Assembly: GCF_963677875.1 (NCBI RefSeq)
Contig: NZ_OY782565.1
Location: 422,360-486,359, forward strand
Direction: 5' to 3'
Length of the DNA: 64,000 bases
Origin: Thiomicrorhabdus sp.
Lineage (GTDB): Bacteria > Pseudomonadota > Gammaproteobacteria > Thiomicrospirales > Thiomicrospiraceae
The notes beneath the pieces were generated by a model. That model searched no databases, was not told the origin of the DNA, and saw only the letters and a program-made list of their open reading frames with translations. The position numbers and the translations under genes were made by a program. This document shows, piece after piece, positions 56,565 to 64,000 of the stretch (its first letter is position 1; every line of letters starts with the position of its first letter).

Positions 56565-58400
56565 TTAGCGAATCTTGACGATTGCCATTTCTTCGCCTTC
56601 TTCGCTCATAACATGCGTTGAACAAGCCAGGCATGGGTCAAAGCTGTGAAGCGTTCGAAGCACTTCGACAGGTTCTTCCGGACGTTCCATCGGCGTTCCC
56701 ATAAGAGACGCTTCGAAAGCTCCGATGTTACCTTTGGCATCGCGAGGGGAGCCGTTCCAGGTGGTCGGAACGATACACTGGTAGTTTTTGATCTTGCCGT
56801 TTTCGATAACGATCCAGTGTGCCAAGGCGCCGCGTGGTGCTGCAACGGTTCCCACCCCTTTGGCGTAATCCGGCCAGCTGGAAGGTTCCCACTTATCGGT
56901 GTTAGCTGTGCTTGTGTCACCGTTTTTAATGTTGCTGATCAACTGATTGAAATCGTCCAGCATCATATCGCCGCAATATTCCGACTCCAGAGCCCGCGCA
57001 AGTGTTCGGCCGATGGTTGATCCCAGGAAGGCTTTCAGGTCGGTAATGTCCTGATGTGCCGGATCAAGCAGACGGCAGACGGCGTTGAATCGCGCCAGAC
57101 TGGTATCGACCTGATTTTGAACATACTTCACGCCATGAACATACGCCAGGATGTAGCGGGCAAGCGGTCCAACTTCAACCGCATGACCTCTCCAGCGTGG
57201 CGATTTGATCCAGGAATATTTTGCCGACTCGTCGATTTCGACAATGTTGGTTCTTGTCCCTTTGGTTTTCGAGCCCAGCTCATAGTTTGGTTCGGTGATC
57301 CCGTCCCAAGGGTGAAGTCCTTTGGTTTCGTCAGGGTACTTGTACCAGGAGTGCGTGACGAATTCTTGCACCTGATCCGGATCTCTAGGATCAACCGGGT
57401 GAATTTTGGACCAGTCGCCGTTGATGATGGCGCCGCCCGGAAGCTGGTCGGTCGATTTGTCGTAAGGGGTTTTCGGATAAGCGCCGTAATCCATGATGTC
57501 GGTTGCCGACAAGCCGCCACCGAACAGCCAGTTGCGGTAGAAGGCGGCGATGGCGATGACATCAGGCACGTAGACATTGGTGTTGAAGGCGCGAGCCTCT
57601 TCGATGCGGGCTTTAACGAAATTCAGGCGTTCCATGTTGATCGGTGCGCCGGCAGACATGTCGCCATCCATATTGATGGCGCAAGGAACGCCGCCGACCA
57701 TGTAGTTCGGGTGCGGGTTTTTACCGCCGAAGACGGTATGGATCTTGACGACTTCTTTCTGGAAATCCAGTGCTTCCAGATAGTGGGTAACTGCCATCAG
57801 GTCTGCTTCAGGAGAAAGTTTGTAAGCAGGGTTGTCCCAGTAACCGTTTTTGAAAATCCCCAGCTGTCCGGAGTCGACGAATTTCTGAACGCGCGTTTGG
57901 ATATCTTTAAAGTATCCAGGGCTGGAAAGCGGGTGGTGCGGTGAGACCAGTTTCTGCAGTTCGGAGGTTGCTTTCGGATCCGCTTTCAATGCATTGACCG
58001 GGTTGACCCAGTCCAGAGCATGCAGGTGATAGAAGTGGACGACGTGGTCGTGAACCTGAAGTGTTTTGGCCATGATTTCGCGAATCAGAGAGGCGTTGTG
58101 CGGGATTTTGATGTCCAGCGCGTCTTCAACCGCACGTACCGATGCCAAAGCGTGACAACCGGTGCAGACCCCGCAGATACGCTCGACAAAGGCCCAGGCA
58201 TCGCGTGGATCACGTCCGCGCAGAATCACTTCCAGGCCGCGCCACATGGTTCCGGTCGAAACAGCGTTCTGAATAACATTCTGGTCATCCACGTTGATTT
58301 CGCAACGCATATGACCTTCGATGCGGGTGACCGGGTCAATGACCACGCGGCGGCCGGAGTTGTCCATTTTGTAGTTGTTTGGTGTGTTTAATACGCTCAT
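56565..58400 (-). CDS. hupL: Uptake [NiFe]-hydrogenase large subunit (HupL/HyaB)
   Basis: The 611-residue large subunit holds the NiFe active site. The N-terminal motif [10 protein letters not shown] supplies Cys76 and Cys79; the C-terminal DPCLACSTH supplies Cys590 and Cys593. After His596 a 15-residue extension ([15 protein letters not shown]) is expected to be removed by HupD once nickel is inserted. GAAAGGAGA lies upstream, within the end of hupS. It catalyses H2 oxidation facing the periplasm, with the small subunit as electron outlet. Confidence 0.97.
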   Translation of the reverse strand: MSVLNTPNNYKMDNSGRRVVIDPVTRIEGHMRCEINVDDQNVIQNAVSTGTMWRGLEVILRGRDPRDAWAFVERICGVCTGCHALASVRAVEDALDIKIPHNASLIREIMAKTLQVHDHVVHFYHLHALDWVNPVNALKADPKATSELQKLVSPHHPLSSPGYFKDIQTRVQKFVDSGQLGIFKNGYWDNPAYKLSPEADLMAVTHYLEALDFQKEVVKIHTVFGGKNPHPNYMVGGVPCAINMDGDMSAGAPINMERLNFVKARIEEARAFNTNVYVPDVIAIAAFYRNWLFGGGLSATDIMDYGAYPKTPYDKSTDQLPGGAIINGDWSKIHPVDPRDPDQVQEFVTHSWYKYPDETKGLHPWDGITEPNYELGSKTKGTRTNIVEIDESAKYSWIKSPRWRGHAVEVGPLARYILAYVHGVKYVQNQVDTSLARFNAVCRLLDPAHQDITDLKAFLGSTIGRTLARALESEYCGDMMLDDFNQLISNIKNGDTSTANTDKWEPSSWPDYAKGVGTVAAPRGALAHWIVIENGKIKNYQCIVPTTWNGSPRDAKGNIGAFEASLMGTPMERPEEPVEVLRTLHSFDPCLACSTHVMSEEGEEMAIVKIR

Positions 58401-58402
58401 TG

Positions 58403-59488
58403 TTATTTATCTCCTTTCTTTTGAGCGGCTTTTACCGCGCTCATTGCCGCATGGGCGACGGCGGCGGCACCGACAATGCCGACAGCAGCTTTACCGATGT
58501 CGTCGGCAGTGGATTCGATGCCGAACGCATTCATGTCCGTATCGCGCGAGTAGAAAGAACCTTTGTCCCAGAAACCGTCTTCCGAACAACCGATACAACC
58601 GTGGCCGGCCTGAATCGGGAAGGAGGTTCCTTCGTTCCAGCGGACGGTCGAACAGGCGTTATAGGTGGTTGGGCCTTTGCAGCCCACCTTGTACAGGCAG
58701 TAGCCTTTGCGCGCACCTTCGTCGTCCCACTCTTCCACGAACTGACCGGCGTCGAAGTGAGGGCGGCGATAGCATTTGTCGTGAATCCGTTGTGAATAGA
58801 ACATTTTCGGACGACCCTGACGATCCAGTTCCGGAACGCGGTCGAAGGTCAGCATGTAAGTGATGACGCCGGTCATAACTTCAGCAATAGGAGGGCATCC
58901 CGGTACTTTGATGATTGGCTTGTCGTAACCGCCGCCAAGGAATTTGTGTACCGGTGTTGCCTGTGTCGGATTCGGTTTGGCTGCCTGTACACACCCCCAG
59001 GATGCGCAGGAGCCCCAGGAGATAATCGCTTTCGCGTCTTCGGCCATCCATTTCAGTTGTTCGGAAAACGGACGTCCGCCGATAATGCAGGACATCCCGT
59101 CCTGATTCAGTGGCGGGTTTCCTTCAACGGCAAGAATGTAGTTCCCTTTGTATTTCTCTTTGATCTCTTCCAGGATCGCCTCTGCCTGATGGCCGGCGGA
59201 GGCCATGATGGTGTCGTCGTAATCCAGAGAGATCATGGATAGCACCACGTCTTTTGCCAGAGGGTGAGCAGAGCGGATAAACGATTCTGAGCAGCAGGTA
59301 CATTCCAGGCCGTGCAGCCAGATGACCGGGGTACGCGGTTTGGTTTCCATCGCGTGAGCGATTTTATTTGCGTAGGCCGGGCCAAACCCCAATGCTGCAG
59401 CAGTGAGGCTGCAGTATTTCAGAAAGCTGCGGCGCGTAATTCCCTGGCGTCGCATGACTTCGTAGAACGTTTCAACTTGTGATGACAT
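58403..59488 (-). CDS. hupS: Oxygen-tolerant uptake hydrogenase small subunit (HupS/HyaA)
   Basis: The 361-residue small subunit has a twin-arginine signal (RRSFLK at 19-24) that exports the folded dimer. The proximal cluster motif reads ECTCCSES, where standard enzymes have CTGC, and [12 protein letters not shown] adds the second supernumerary Cys: together these six cysteines indicate the [4Fe-3S] cluster of oxygen-tolerant group 1d hydrogenases. The C-terminus is a short hydrophobic helix. The start at 59488 has GAGGATC upstream; an in-frame start at 59500 is less likely. A -24/-12 promoter lies ~100 bases upstream. Confidence 0.96.
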   Translation of the reverse strand: MSSQVETFYEVMRRQGITRRSFLKYCSLTAAALGFGPAYANKIAHAMETKPRTPVIWLHGLECTCCSESFIRSAHPLAKDVVLSMISLDYDDTIMASAGHQAEAILEEIKEKYKGNYILAVEGNPPLNQDGMSCIIGGRPFSEQLKWMAEDAKAIISWGSCASWGCVQAAKPNPTQATPVHKFLGGGYDKPIIKVPGCPPIAEVMTGVITYMLTFDRVPELDRQGRPKMFYSQRIHDKCYRRPHFDAGQFVEEWDDEGARKGYCLYKVGCKGPTTYNACSTVRWNEGTSFPIQAGHGCIGCSEDGFWDKGSFYSRDTDMNAFGIESTADDIGKAAVGIVGAAAVAHAAMSAVKAAQKKGDK

Positions 59489-59585
59489 AGAGATCCTCAT
59501 TATTTTTTAAATTGAAATTGAATAGATCTAACGGATATAAGCCGGGAGTGGATACTTTCCGCGCCTATATTGATTGTGGCTTGAT

Positions 59586-59602
59586 AGCGTCGCGGGTGCC
59601 AA
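59586..59602 (-). promoter_or_regulatory. Sigma-54 (-24/-12) promoter of hupSLC
   Basis: Minus strand TTGGCACCCGCGACGCT has the invariant GG and GC with exactly ten bases between and a full TTGGCAC at -24; the -12 element is ACGCT instead of TTGCT. It lies ~98 bases upstream of the hupS start in the 361-base hupS-hupD spacer (59489-59849), the rest of which is AT-rich with no gene. Many uptake hydrogenase operons use sigma-54 with an NtrC-type activator. Confidence 0.6.
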
Positions 59603-59849
59603 TTCTGAAAAAATCTTTGTTTTTCAATTACTAATATCTATTTTGCGGCTTGTTTTGCGTTTGTTTTTCGGAAGTTTATGTTTCGATTTTGAATATTTTT
59701 GAAAACAAAGTTATCGGTTTTTAAGAGTTAATTGTTTTCTTTTATAAGTGGTCATAAAGAATGCATAAGTTTTTTTGATTTTTGATTTGGGCGAAAAAAG
59801 CTATGATTTTAAAAAAAAGCGAAAATTAAATTACCGATTTGGAAACAAA

Positions 59850-60542
59850 ATGAAAACTTTAATTTTAGGGATTGGCAATTTACTGTGGGCGGATGAAGGC
59901 TTTGGTATCCGTTGCGTTGAGCATATGGATGCGACCTATGTTTTTGACGACTCCGTTGAATTGATGGATGGTGGAACTCAGGGCATTTATCTGGTTCATC
60001 ATGTTCAGGAAGCCGATAACCTGATTCTTTTTGATGCGATTGATTACGGTATGCAGCCGGGAGAGATTCGTGTTATCGAGAACGACGATGTTCCGAATTT
60101 CATGGGCTGTAAAAAAATGAGTCTGCACCAGACCGGGTTTCAGGAAGTGCTGTCGACGGCAAAGTTGATGGGCGGCTACCCGCAGAAACTGGCTTTAATC
60201 GGTGTGCAGCCTAAATTGCTGGAAGATTTTGGCGGCTCCTTGACCAGTGAAGTTAATGAGCAGATTGCGCCCTGTGTGGAAATCGCGGTGCGTTTTCTGG
60301 AGGAATGGGGAGTGAAATACCGCCTTAGAGAGCAGGCGGACACCAGCTTGGTCACGAAAGAGTTGAATAAGGACCGGTATGAATCCGAACGTCCGCCGGA
60401 ATCAGTGGCAAGCCGTATCGGCGATGAGAGAGTTCTGGCAAGTGAAGATTATCGGTTGCGTGATGCGCCTCTTTACGAGGGGATCAGTAATGTCAAGTCG
60501 GTTCCGGTTGACGGACGAAAATTGTTTGAAGGAACAGAGTGA
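59850..60542 (+). CDS. hupD: Hydrogenase maturation protease HupD (HyaD)
   Basis: The 230-residue nickel-dependent endopeptidase trims the HupL C-terminus. GIGNLLWADEGFGIRCVEHM supplies the Glu ligand, LFDAIDYG the Asp and MSLHQTGF the His. The HybD-type fold ends near residue 165; a further ~65 residues, charged and without recognised pattern, form a C-terminal extension somewhat longer than usual HupD proteins. The start is the ATG at 59850 (after GGAAAC). Its stop overlaps the hupF start (TGATG). Confidence 0.94.
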   Translation: MKTLILGIGNLLWADEGFGIRCVEHMDATYVFDDSVELMDGGTQGIYLVHHVQEADNLILFDAIDYGMQPGEIRVIENDDVPNFMGCKKMSLHQTGFQEVLSTAKLMGGYPQKLALIGVQPKLLEDFGGSLTSEVNEQIAPCVEIAVRFLEEWGVKYRLREQADTSLVTKELNKDRYESERPPESVASRIGDERVLASEDYRLRDAPLYEGISNVKSVPVDGRKLFEGTE

Positions 60543-60874
60543 TGTGTATTGGTGTTCCGATGGAAATCGTCTCCTGCGGGGGGCTGGTTGCGCATTGCCG
60601 CAACGAGGAAGAAGGACGCGAACAGGAAGTGGATCTGTCATTGATTGGTGAGCAACCGGTCGGCACTTGGGTGCTGGTCTTTTTGGGGGTCGCCAGAGAA
60701 GTGATCGAAACCGATGTTTTAGATCAGGTTTTACGGGCAAGGAAGGCGATGGCCGTTGCGCTTGACGGTGGGGAAGTTGATGCTTTTTTTGCCGACTTGA
60801 TTGATAGAGAGCCCGAATTACCCGACTTTCTAAAAGAAGAGAAGAGAGAGAACAGTGCCAAGAACCTTAATTAA
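60542..60874 (+). CDS. hupF: HypC/HupF-type hydrogenase chaperone
   Basis: The 110-residue chaperone of the HypC/HupF family begins MCIGVPMEIV; Cys2 binds the Fe(CN)2CO precursor or the large subunit. The C-terminal tail after residue ~80 is longer than in HypC and typical of HupF, which protects HupL maturation under oxygen. The ATG at 60542 lies in the TGATG overlap with hupD. Its end overlaps the hupG start by 20 bases. Confidence 0.92.
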   Translation: MCIGVPMEIVSCGGLVAHCRNEEEGREQEVDLSLIGEQPVGTWVLVFLGVAREVIETDVLDQVLRARKAMAVALDGGEVDAFFADLIDREPELPDFLKEEKRENSAKNLN

Positions 60875-61265
60875 TAAAATTATCCAGGATCAGGCTTTGA
60901 CACGTCTGACCGAAGACTCCTATCAGGAATTTGTCGATTCCCAAGCGGTCAGCATGATCGTTTTTATCGGCGATCCGAAACGCTATCAGGAGGCAAATGA
61001 TCTGATCGTGGTGGTTCCGGAATTGATCAAGGCGTTTCCCGGCGTTTTTTCGGTTGGTGTCGTGGACGAAGACAGTGAACGCGCCCTTGCCCAGAAATAT
61101 GGTATTACCATGTGGCCGGCACTGGTTTTTCTGAAAAACGGCAAGTATGTCGACATGATTACCCGGATTCAGGATTGGTCAGAGTATATGAACGAAATTC
61201 CTAAAATTTTGGATAAGGTGCCGACGTTCGCGCCTTCTATTGGTATCGGCATAGAGGTGAAATGA
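60855..61265 (+). CDS. hupG: HupG/HyaE hydrogenase small-subunit chaperone
   Basis: The 136-residue protein has a thioredoxin-like fold without the CxxC pair (KYGITMWPALVFLKNGKYVD). HyaE/HupG proteins bind the Tat signal of the small subunit and check its folding before export. The start is the GTG at 60855, within the end of hupF. It is one base from hupH. Confidence 0.92.
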   Translation: MPRTLINKIIQDQALTRLTEDSYQEFVDSQAVSMIVFIGDPKRYQEANDLIVVVPELIKAFPGVFSVGVVDEDSERALAQKYGITMWPALVFLKNGKYVDMITRIQDWSEYMNEIPKILDKVPTFAPSIGIGIEVK

Positions 61266-61266
61266 G

Positions 61267-62138
61267 ATGTCACAGTATAGAGAATTAAGCATTCCGGTTT
61301 CCGTGGTCGGCCCGGGAACCCAGCCGGACAGTGAAGACGGCATGGTTCTGGATTATATGCCGATGCCGAATGATATGAGCGTGTTTCACGCTCCGGTGAT
61401 CATGGATGACAGTCTGCACCACTATCCGCAGGCAGAGCGGATCATCGAACAGGTCAAAGAGTCTCTGTTGGAGGTTGGTAAAACCGGTGCATCCGTGTTG
61501 CTGGATTTGGGAGCCTTACCGGCGGACGACCTGGATTTTATCAACCGTTTTTTTGGTGAAGGTGAAGTTTCGCTGATTTTCAATCAGAGAGATAGCGAAT
61601 ATCGCATCCAGGAAACCGTGCTGGCCGGGGTCTGGCGCATTGCCGGGCGCCACGCCGGGAGACCTTTTCAAGCGATTGAAATCGGCTTGATTCCAGAAAT
61701 CGTCTCCAAATACACCTTTTGAAGATGCCAAGAGTTCGGTCAGTCTTCCCGATGTTCTGCCGGACGGAATTATTAACGCACCGTCTCTGTTGACCGAACT
61801 GGATGAGAAATCCAGAGAATACACGCTTGGAGACGAAGCGCATATTGTCAATTTAACGCTACTGCCGCAGTCTCCCGAAGATTTACTGCTATTGGGCGAA
61901 GAGCTTGGCGAGGGCCCGGCCATCTTTTTGAGTCGCGGTTACGGCAGCTGCCGAGTCACTTCGACCGGGTTGAAAAATGTCTGGTGGGTTCAATATTTCA
62001 ATTCCGAAGACAAAATGATTCTGAATACGCTTGAGGTGGTTGATGTGCCGATTGTGACACAGGCTTCTCTGGAAGACATCGAAGACAGCCATGAAACGAA
62101 TTGCTGAAATGTTGGAGTCCGTCCGTGTTACACAATAG
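61267..62138 (+). pseudogene. hupH: HupH/HyaF, disrupted by two single-base frameshifts
   Basis: The HupH/HyaF family assists small-subunit cluster assembly. The first frame runs to a TGA at 61720-61722; the rest of the protein continues in the next frame from an AAA run at 61708-61710, and a second shift at AAA 62094-62096 restores a family-like end (ERIAEMLESVRVTQ, TAG at 62136-62138). Removing one A at each place gives ~289 residues, the normal length, with SLEDIEDS and GYGSCRVTSTGLKNVWWVQY intact. So the gene looks functional apart from the indels: sequencing error or recent inactivation. Confidence 0.85.
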
Positions 62139-62359
62139 CTCAAAAGGGTTTGAAGGCTCTTATCTGGGAGATGACTCGCAGATCAACTGAAGCCACAAGA
62201 ATGGAGTGCAAAAATCTGCTGGTATATTTACGATCCGGCAATCGGTGACGACTTTCTGGCAGGTTCCGCCCGGAACGCCGTTTTCGCAATTGCCTCCCGA
62301 ATGGCGCTGTCCCGACTGCGACGGCGAAAAAAGACCAGTTTATGGTTTCTGACAGATGA
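62125..62359 (+). pseudogene. hupI: HupI rubredoxin, disrupted by four single-base frameshifts
   Basis: The protein is a rubredoxin of the hup cluster. Reading across frames gives KGFEGSYLGDDSQI, then MECKICWYIYDP, WQVPPGTPFSQLPPEW and CPDCDGEK, so both CxxC iron ligand pairs are conserved. Extra bases are inferred at AA 62185-62186, AAAAA 62210-62214, TTT 62253-62255 and AAAAAA 62327-62332; removing one base at each yields ~76 residues ending with TGA at 62357-62359. It starts with GTG at 62125, overlapping hupH. HupI protects assembly of the small-subunit clusters in air. Confidence 0.82.
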
Positions 62360-62371
62360 GGATGCCTGACA

Positions 62372-63032
62372 ATGAATGCTCGAAACCTGATGGACACGGA
62401 CTCTCAACCGATTCACTTTTCTCCGACGGAGAGCTTTGACGTTCAGCGCTGGAAGGAACGGGTTGAGCAGTATTTTGAAAAAGTTTATCAGGGCAGCATG
62501 AAAGAGCTTCCTATTGTCAACCCGAGGCTGTCGGTCGGTTTTGCCAGCCTGAAAGAAATCTGCACCAATATTTATCTGGGAACAATGGTGTCTCCCTGGT
62601 TGGTTAATTTGATTTTTTAAAATCGTTGATGAGGAATGGGATTGATCGCCATCATCAGCTATATGATGCCGGGTTAGGGGAAACGGTTCTGGTCAAGTTT
62701 CCTTCCGGAGATTATGAATTTATCGTCAATCACGAAGCGGAACTCGGTTACTTTTATACCTGCTCTCTGGTTTCGGACACTCATGTGTTTGAAAATCAGG
62801 GAGGTTGCCGTCTCTCTGGCGGATCAATGTTTAAGACTGGTATTTGATACTGCGGCTAAAGAACCGGATCTGTTTAAACCGCAGGTGGAAGAAGCCCTGG
62901 CCGTTCGCGGAAAAAGAGAATGGAGCGAACGCGGACGCCGAGACTTCGCAGATTGCGGAATCGTCGGTGATTTCCAGACGCAAGTTGTTCGGCTTACAGG
63001 CTCTGAACGACGAAACCGCAGAGAGTATGTGA
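62372..63032 (+). pseudogene. hupJ: HupJ/HybE-family chaperone, disrupted by frameshifts
   Basis: A HybE/HupJ-family [NiFe]-hydrogenase assembly chaperone. Family segments are split across frames: LPIVNPRLSV and LGTMVSPWLVNLI, then VDEEWD, GETVLVKFPSGDYEFIV and ELGYFYTCSLVSD, then EVAVSLADQCLRL and a C-terminal VISRRKLFG. Single extra bases are inferred at the T-run 62613-62618, TT 62642-62643, GGG 62799-62801 and the GG/AAAAA stretch 62909-62915. The repaired product is ~215 residues. The ATG at 62372 follows a GAGG site. Confidence 0.8.
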
Positions 63033-64000
63033 TGCAGGGTGCCCGTGCATATTCAACGAGCGCCCTTGAGCGTAGAGTCGAAAAGACCTTTCCGTCTGCA
63101 GTCGATGTGTGCAAACCGCGAGCCGCAGCAGGTGGTTCAATTTGTCGGACTGGCGTACCAGTTGTGGTGGTCGGGCGCAGACATTTGCGTCGCAATTGGC
63201 GCTGTCGCCTTTAAGTTCTTTATCCTTGGCGAGCATGCAGAAAGCGGTCACCGTCGAGGCTCTGAAAGAGCATTATCTGACGCTGGTGCAATTGCCTGCG
63301 TTATCTGGACTTGTGTGACGCGGCGGAAGCCCGGCCGCCCTTTTACAGGGGGTCGGTCAATGGCAGAACAAGTTGGAAGATGACAATCGGTTAATTGATG
63401 TGATCGCAGATGCCTACAAGCAATATGGCATTGAGCTGTGCAGCCCTTTCCGGCGCGATCGTTCTCCCCGGATCATGGGCGGAACAGTTGATGATGCGCT
63501 TGCTGGAAGTGGAAGAGTCGTTTTTTTCATTTTAACGCATTGGATTTGCCGTCCGGTTTTACACCGCTCACTGTGCGAAGAAGGGCGAAACGGATTGATT
63601 GATATTGAACGGCGTCAATGGCCGGGCTGGGGTAAAATCGCCGGTTCGCAAGGGTGGCGTGTCGAGAACAGCGCCCTTTCCAGAATCGAGGCTCGAATTG
63701 AACTGATGGACTTCAGAATCGGTCTGCCTCTGGTTGATCGTGTTCGTGCCAAATGGTTTTGATGCCGCAGTTTTCTGGCAATCACTCGGTTGTGGGAAAA
63801 AAATGATTATGAACGGCCGGTCTTCGGCGTGAACCGATCGGGTGATGATACCTGCCAGAGTTGGGTTGGAAACCGCCCGCGGGCGTCTTTATCACTTGGC
63901 GCATGGTCGAATCCGGCAAGGTGACGGATTATGCGATTTGTGCGCCGACCGAGTGGAACTTTCATCCGGACGGGGTGGCGAAACAGTTATTGAACGAGCT
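63032..64000 (+). pseudogene. hupK: HupK, 5' part, disrupted by frameshifts and cut by the window end
   Basis: A HupK-like protein, a catalytically inert relative of the hydrogenase large subunit used as a maturation scaffold. Recognisable pieces in different frames are YQL-C-GRAQTFASQLALSP (split), VTVEALKEHYLTLVQLP, RYLDLCDAAEAR, GQWQNKLEDDNRLIDVIADA and, near the end, a GRLYHLA...VESGKVTDYAICAP/TEWNFHPDG segment as in large subunits. At least five frame changes occur (first at GGG 63037-63039). It starts with the ATG at 63032 overlapping the hupJ stop. It extends beyond the window. Confidence 0.75.

Overview
The window reads as one stretch of chromosome from a Gammaproteobacterium. The gene content (an oxygen-tolerant uptake [NiFe]-hydrogenase with a complete accessory set, a TsuA-type sulfur transporter beside a CysB-type regulator, 8-amino-Kdo lipid A core genes, haem and metal TonB systems) suggests a sulfur- and hydrogen-oxidising chemolithotroph of the Thiomicrospira / Hydrogenovibrio / Thiomicrorhabdus kind. 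That assignment is an inference. Two near-perfect ParB/parS palindromes (8849-8864, 35593-35608) suggest the segment lies in the origin-proximal part of the chromosome.

1-6.2 kb: a haem uptake operon, cut by the window start (TonB receptor - tandem HmuY-like lipoprotein - hmuS - hmuT - hmuU - hmuV - small coiled-coil protein - ferritin), closed by a terminator. 6.2-9.6 kb: divergent metR/metE with a MetR box. 9.6-11.1 kb: an AT-rich two-gene island, a membrane/coiled-coil/GAF-like protein translationally coupled to a Panacea (SocA-like) protein, which is the best candidate for an undescribed system. 11.2-15.2 kb: AraC regulator, AhpD-like protein and a GH17-GT2 fusion. 15.4-20 kb: tag, an ABC-F ATPase with a possible leader attenuator, an ArfB homologue whose GGQ motif reads GRQ, a SnoaL-like exported protein and a LysR regulator. 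20-23.6 kb: a second TonB system with His-rich partner proteins, probably for a metal such as zinc.

23.8-32.8 kb: HAD phosphatase, ridA, spoT, rpoZ, then waaA, kdsB, kdnB, kdnA and gmk. The Kdo/8-amino-Kdo genes sit between gmk and rpoZ-spoT, which are commonly adjacent. 33-42 kb: aroK-aroB, a hexose-6-P mutarotase, a cupin-like protein, a DUF1275 protein, rpoH (with DnaA boxes upstream), purT, a GGDEF/degenerate-EAL protein and a DUF2238 protein. 42-47.8 kb: lipoprotein-luxS-mtnN, a DUF2799 lipoprotein, tas, tRNA-Phe and tRNA-Leu, and a Fic-like protein. 47.8-51.7 kb: pstSCAB. 52-54.3 kb: cysB-like and tsuA.

54.8-64 kb: the hydrogenase locus. hupS-hupL-hupC plus an integral-membrane CxxCH protein run left; hupD-F-G-H-I-J-K run right. 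The small subunit carries the extra cysteines of oxygen-tolerant enzymes, and a -24/-12 (sigma-54) promoter lies in front of hupS. From about 61.7 kb to the window end every gene (hupH, hupI, hupJ, hupK) is broken by single-base frameshifts, nearly all explained by one extra base and mostly in short homopolymer runs, while the encoded residues stay conserved. That looks like a local sequence-quality problem or very recent decay.
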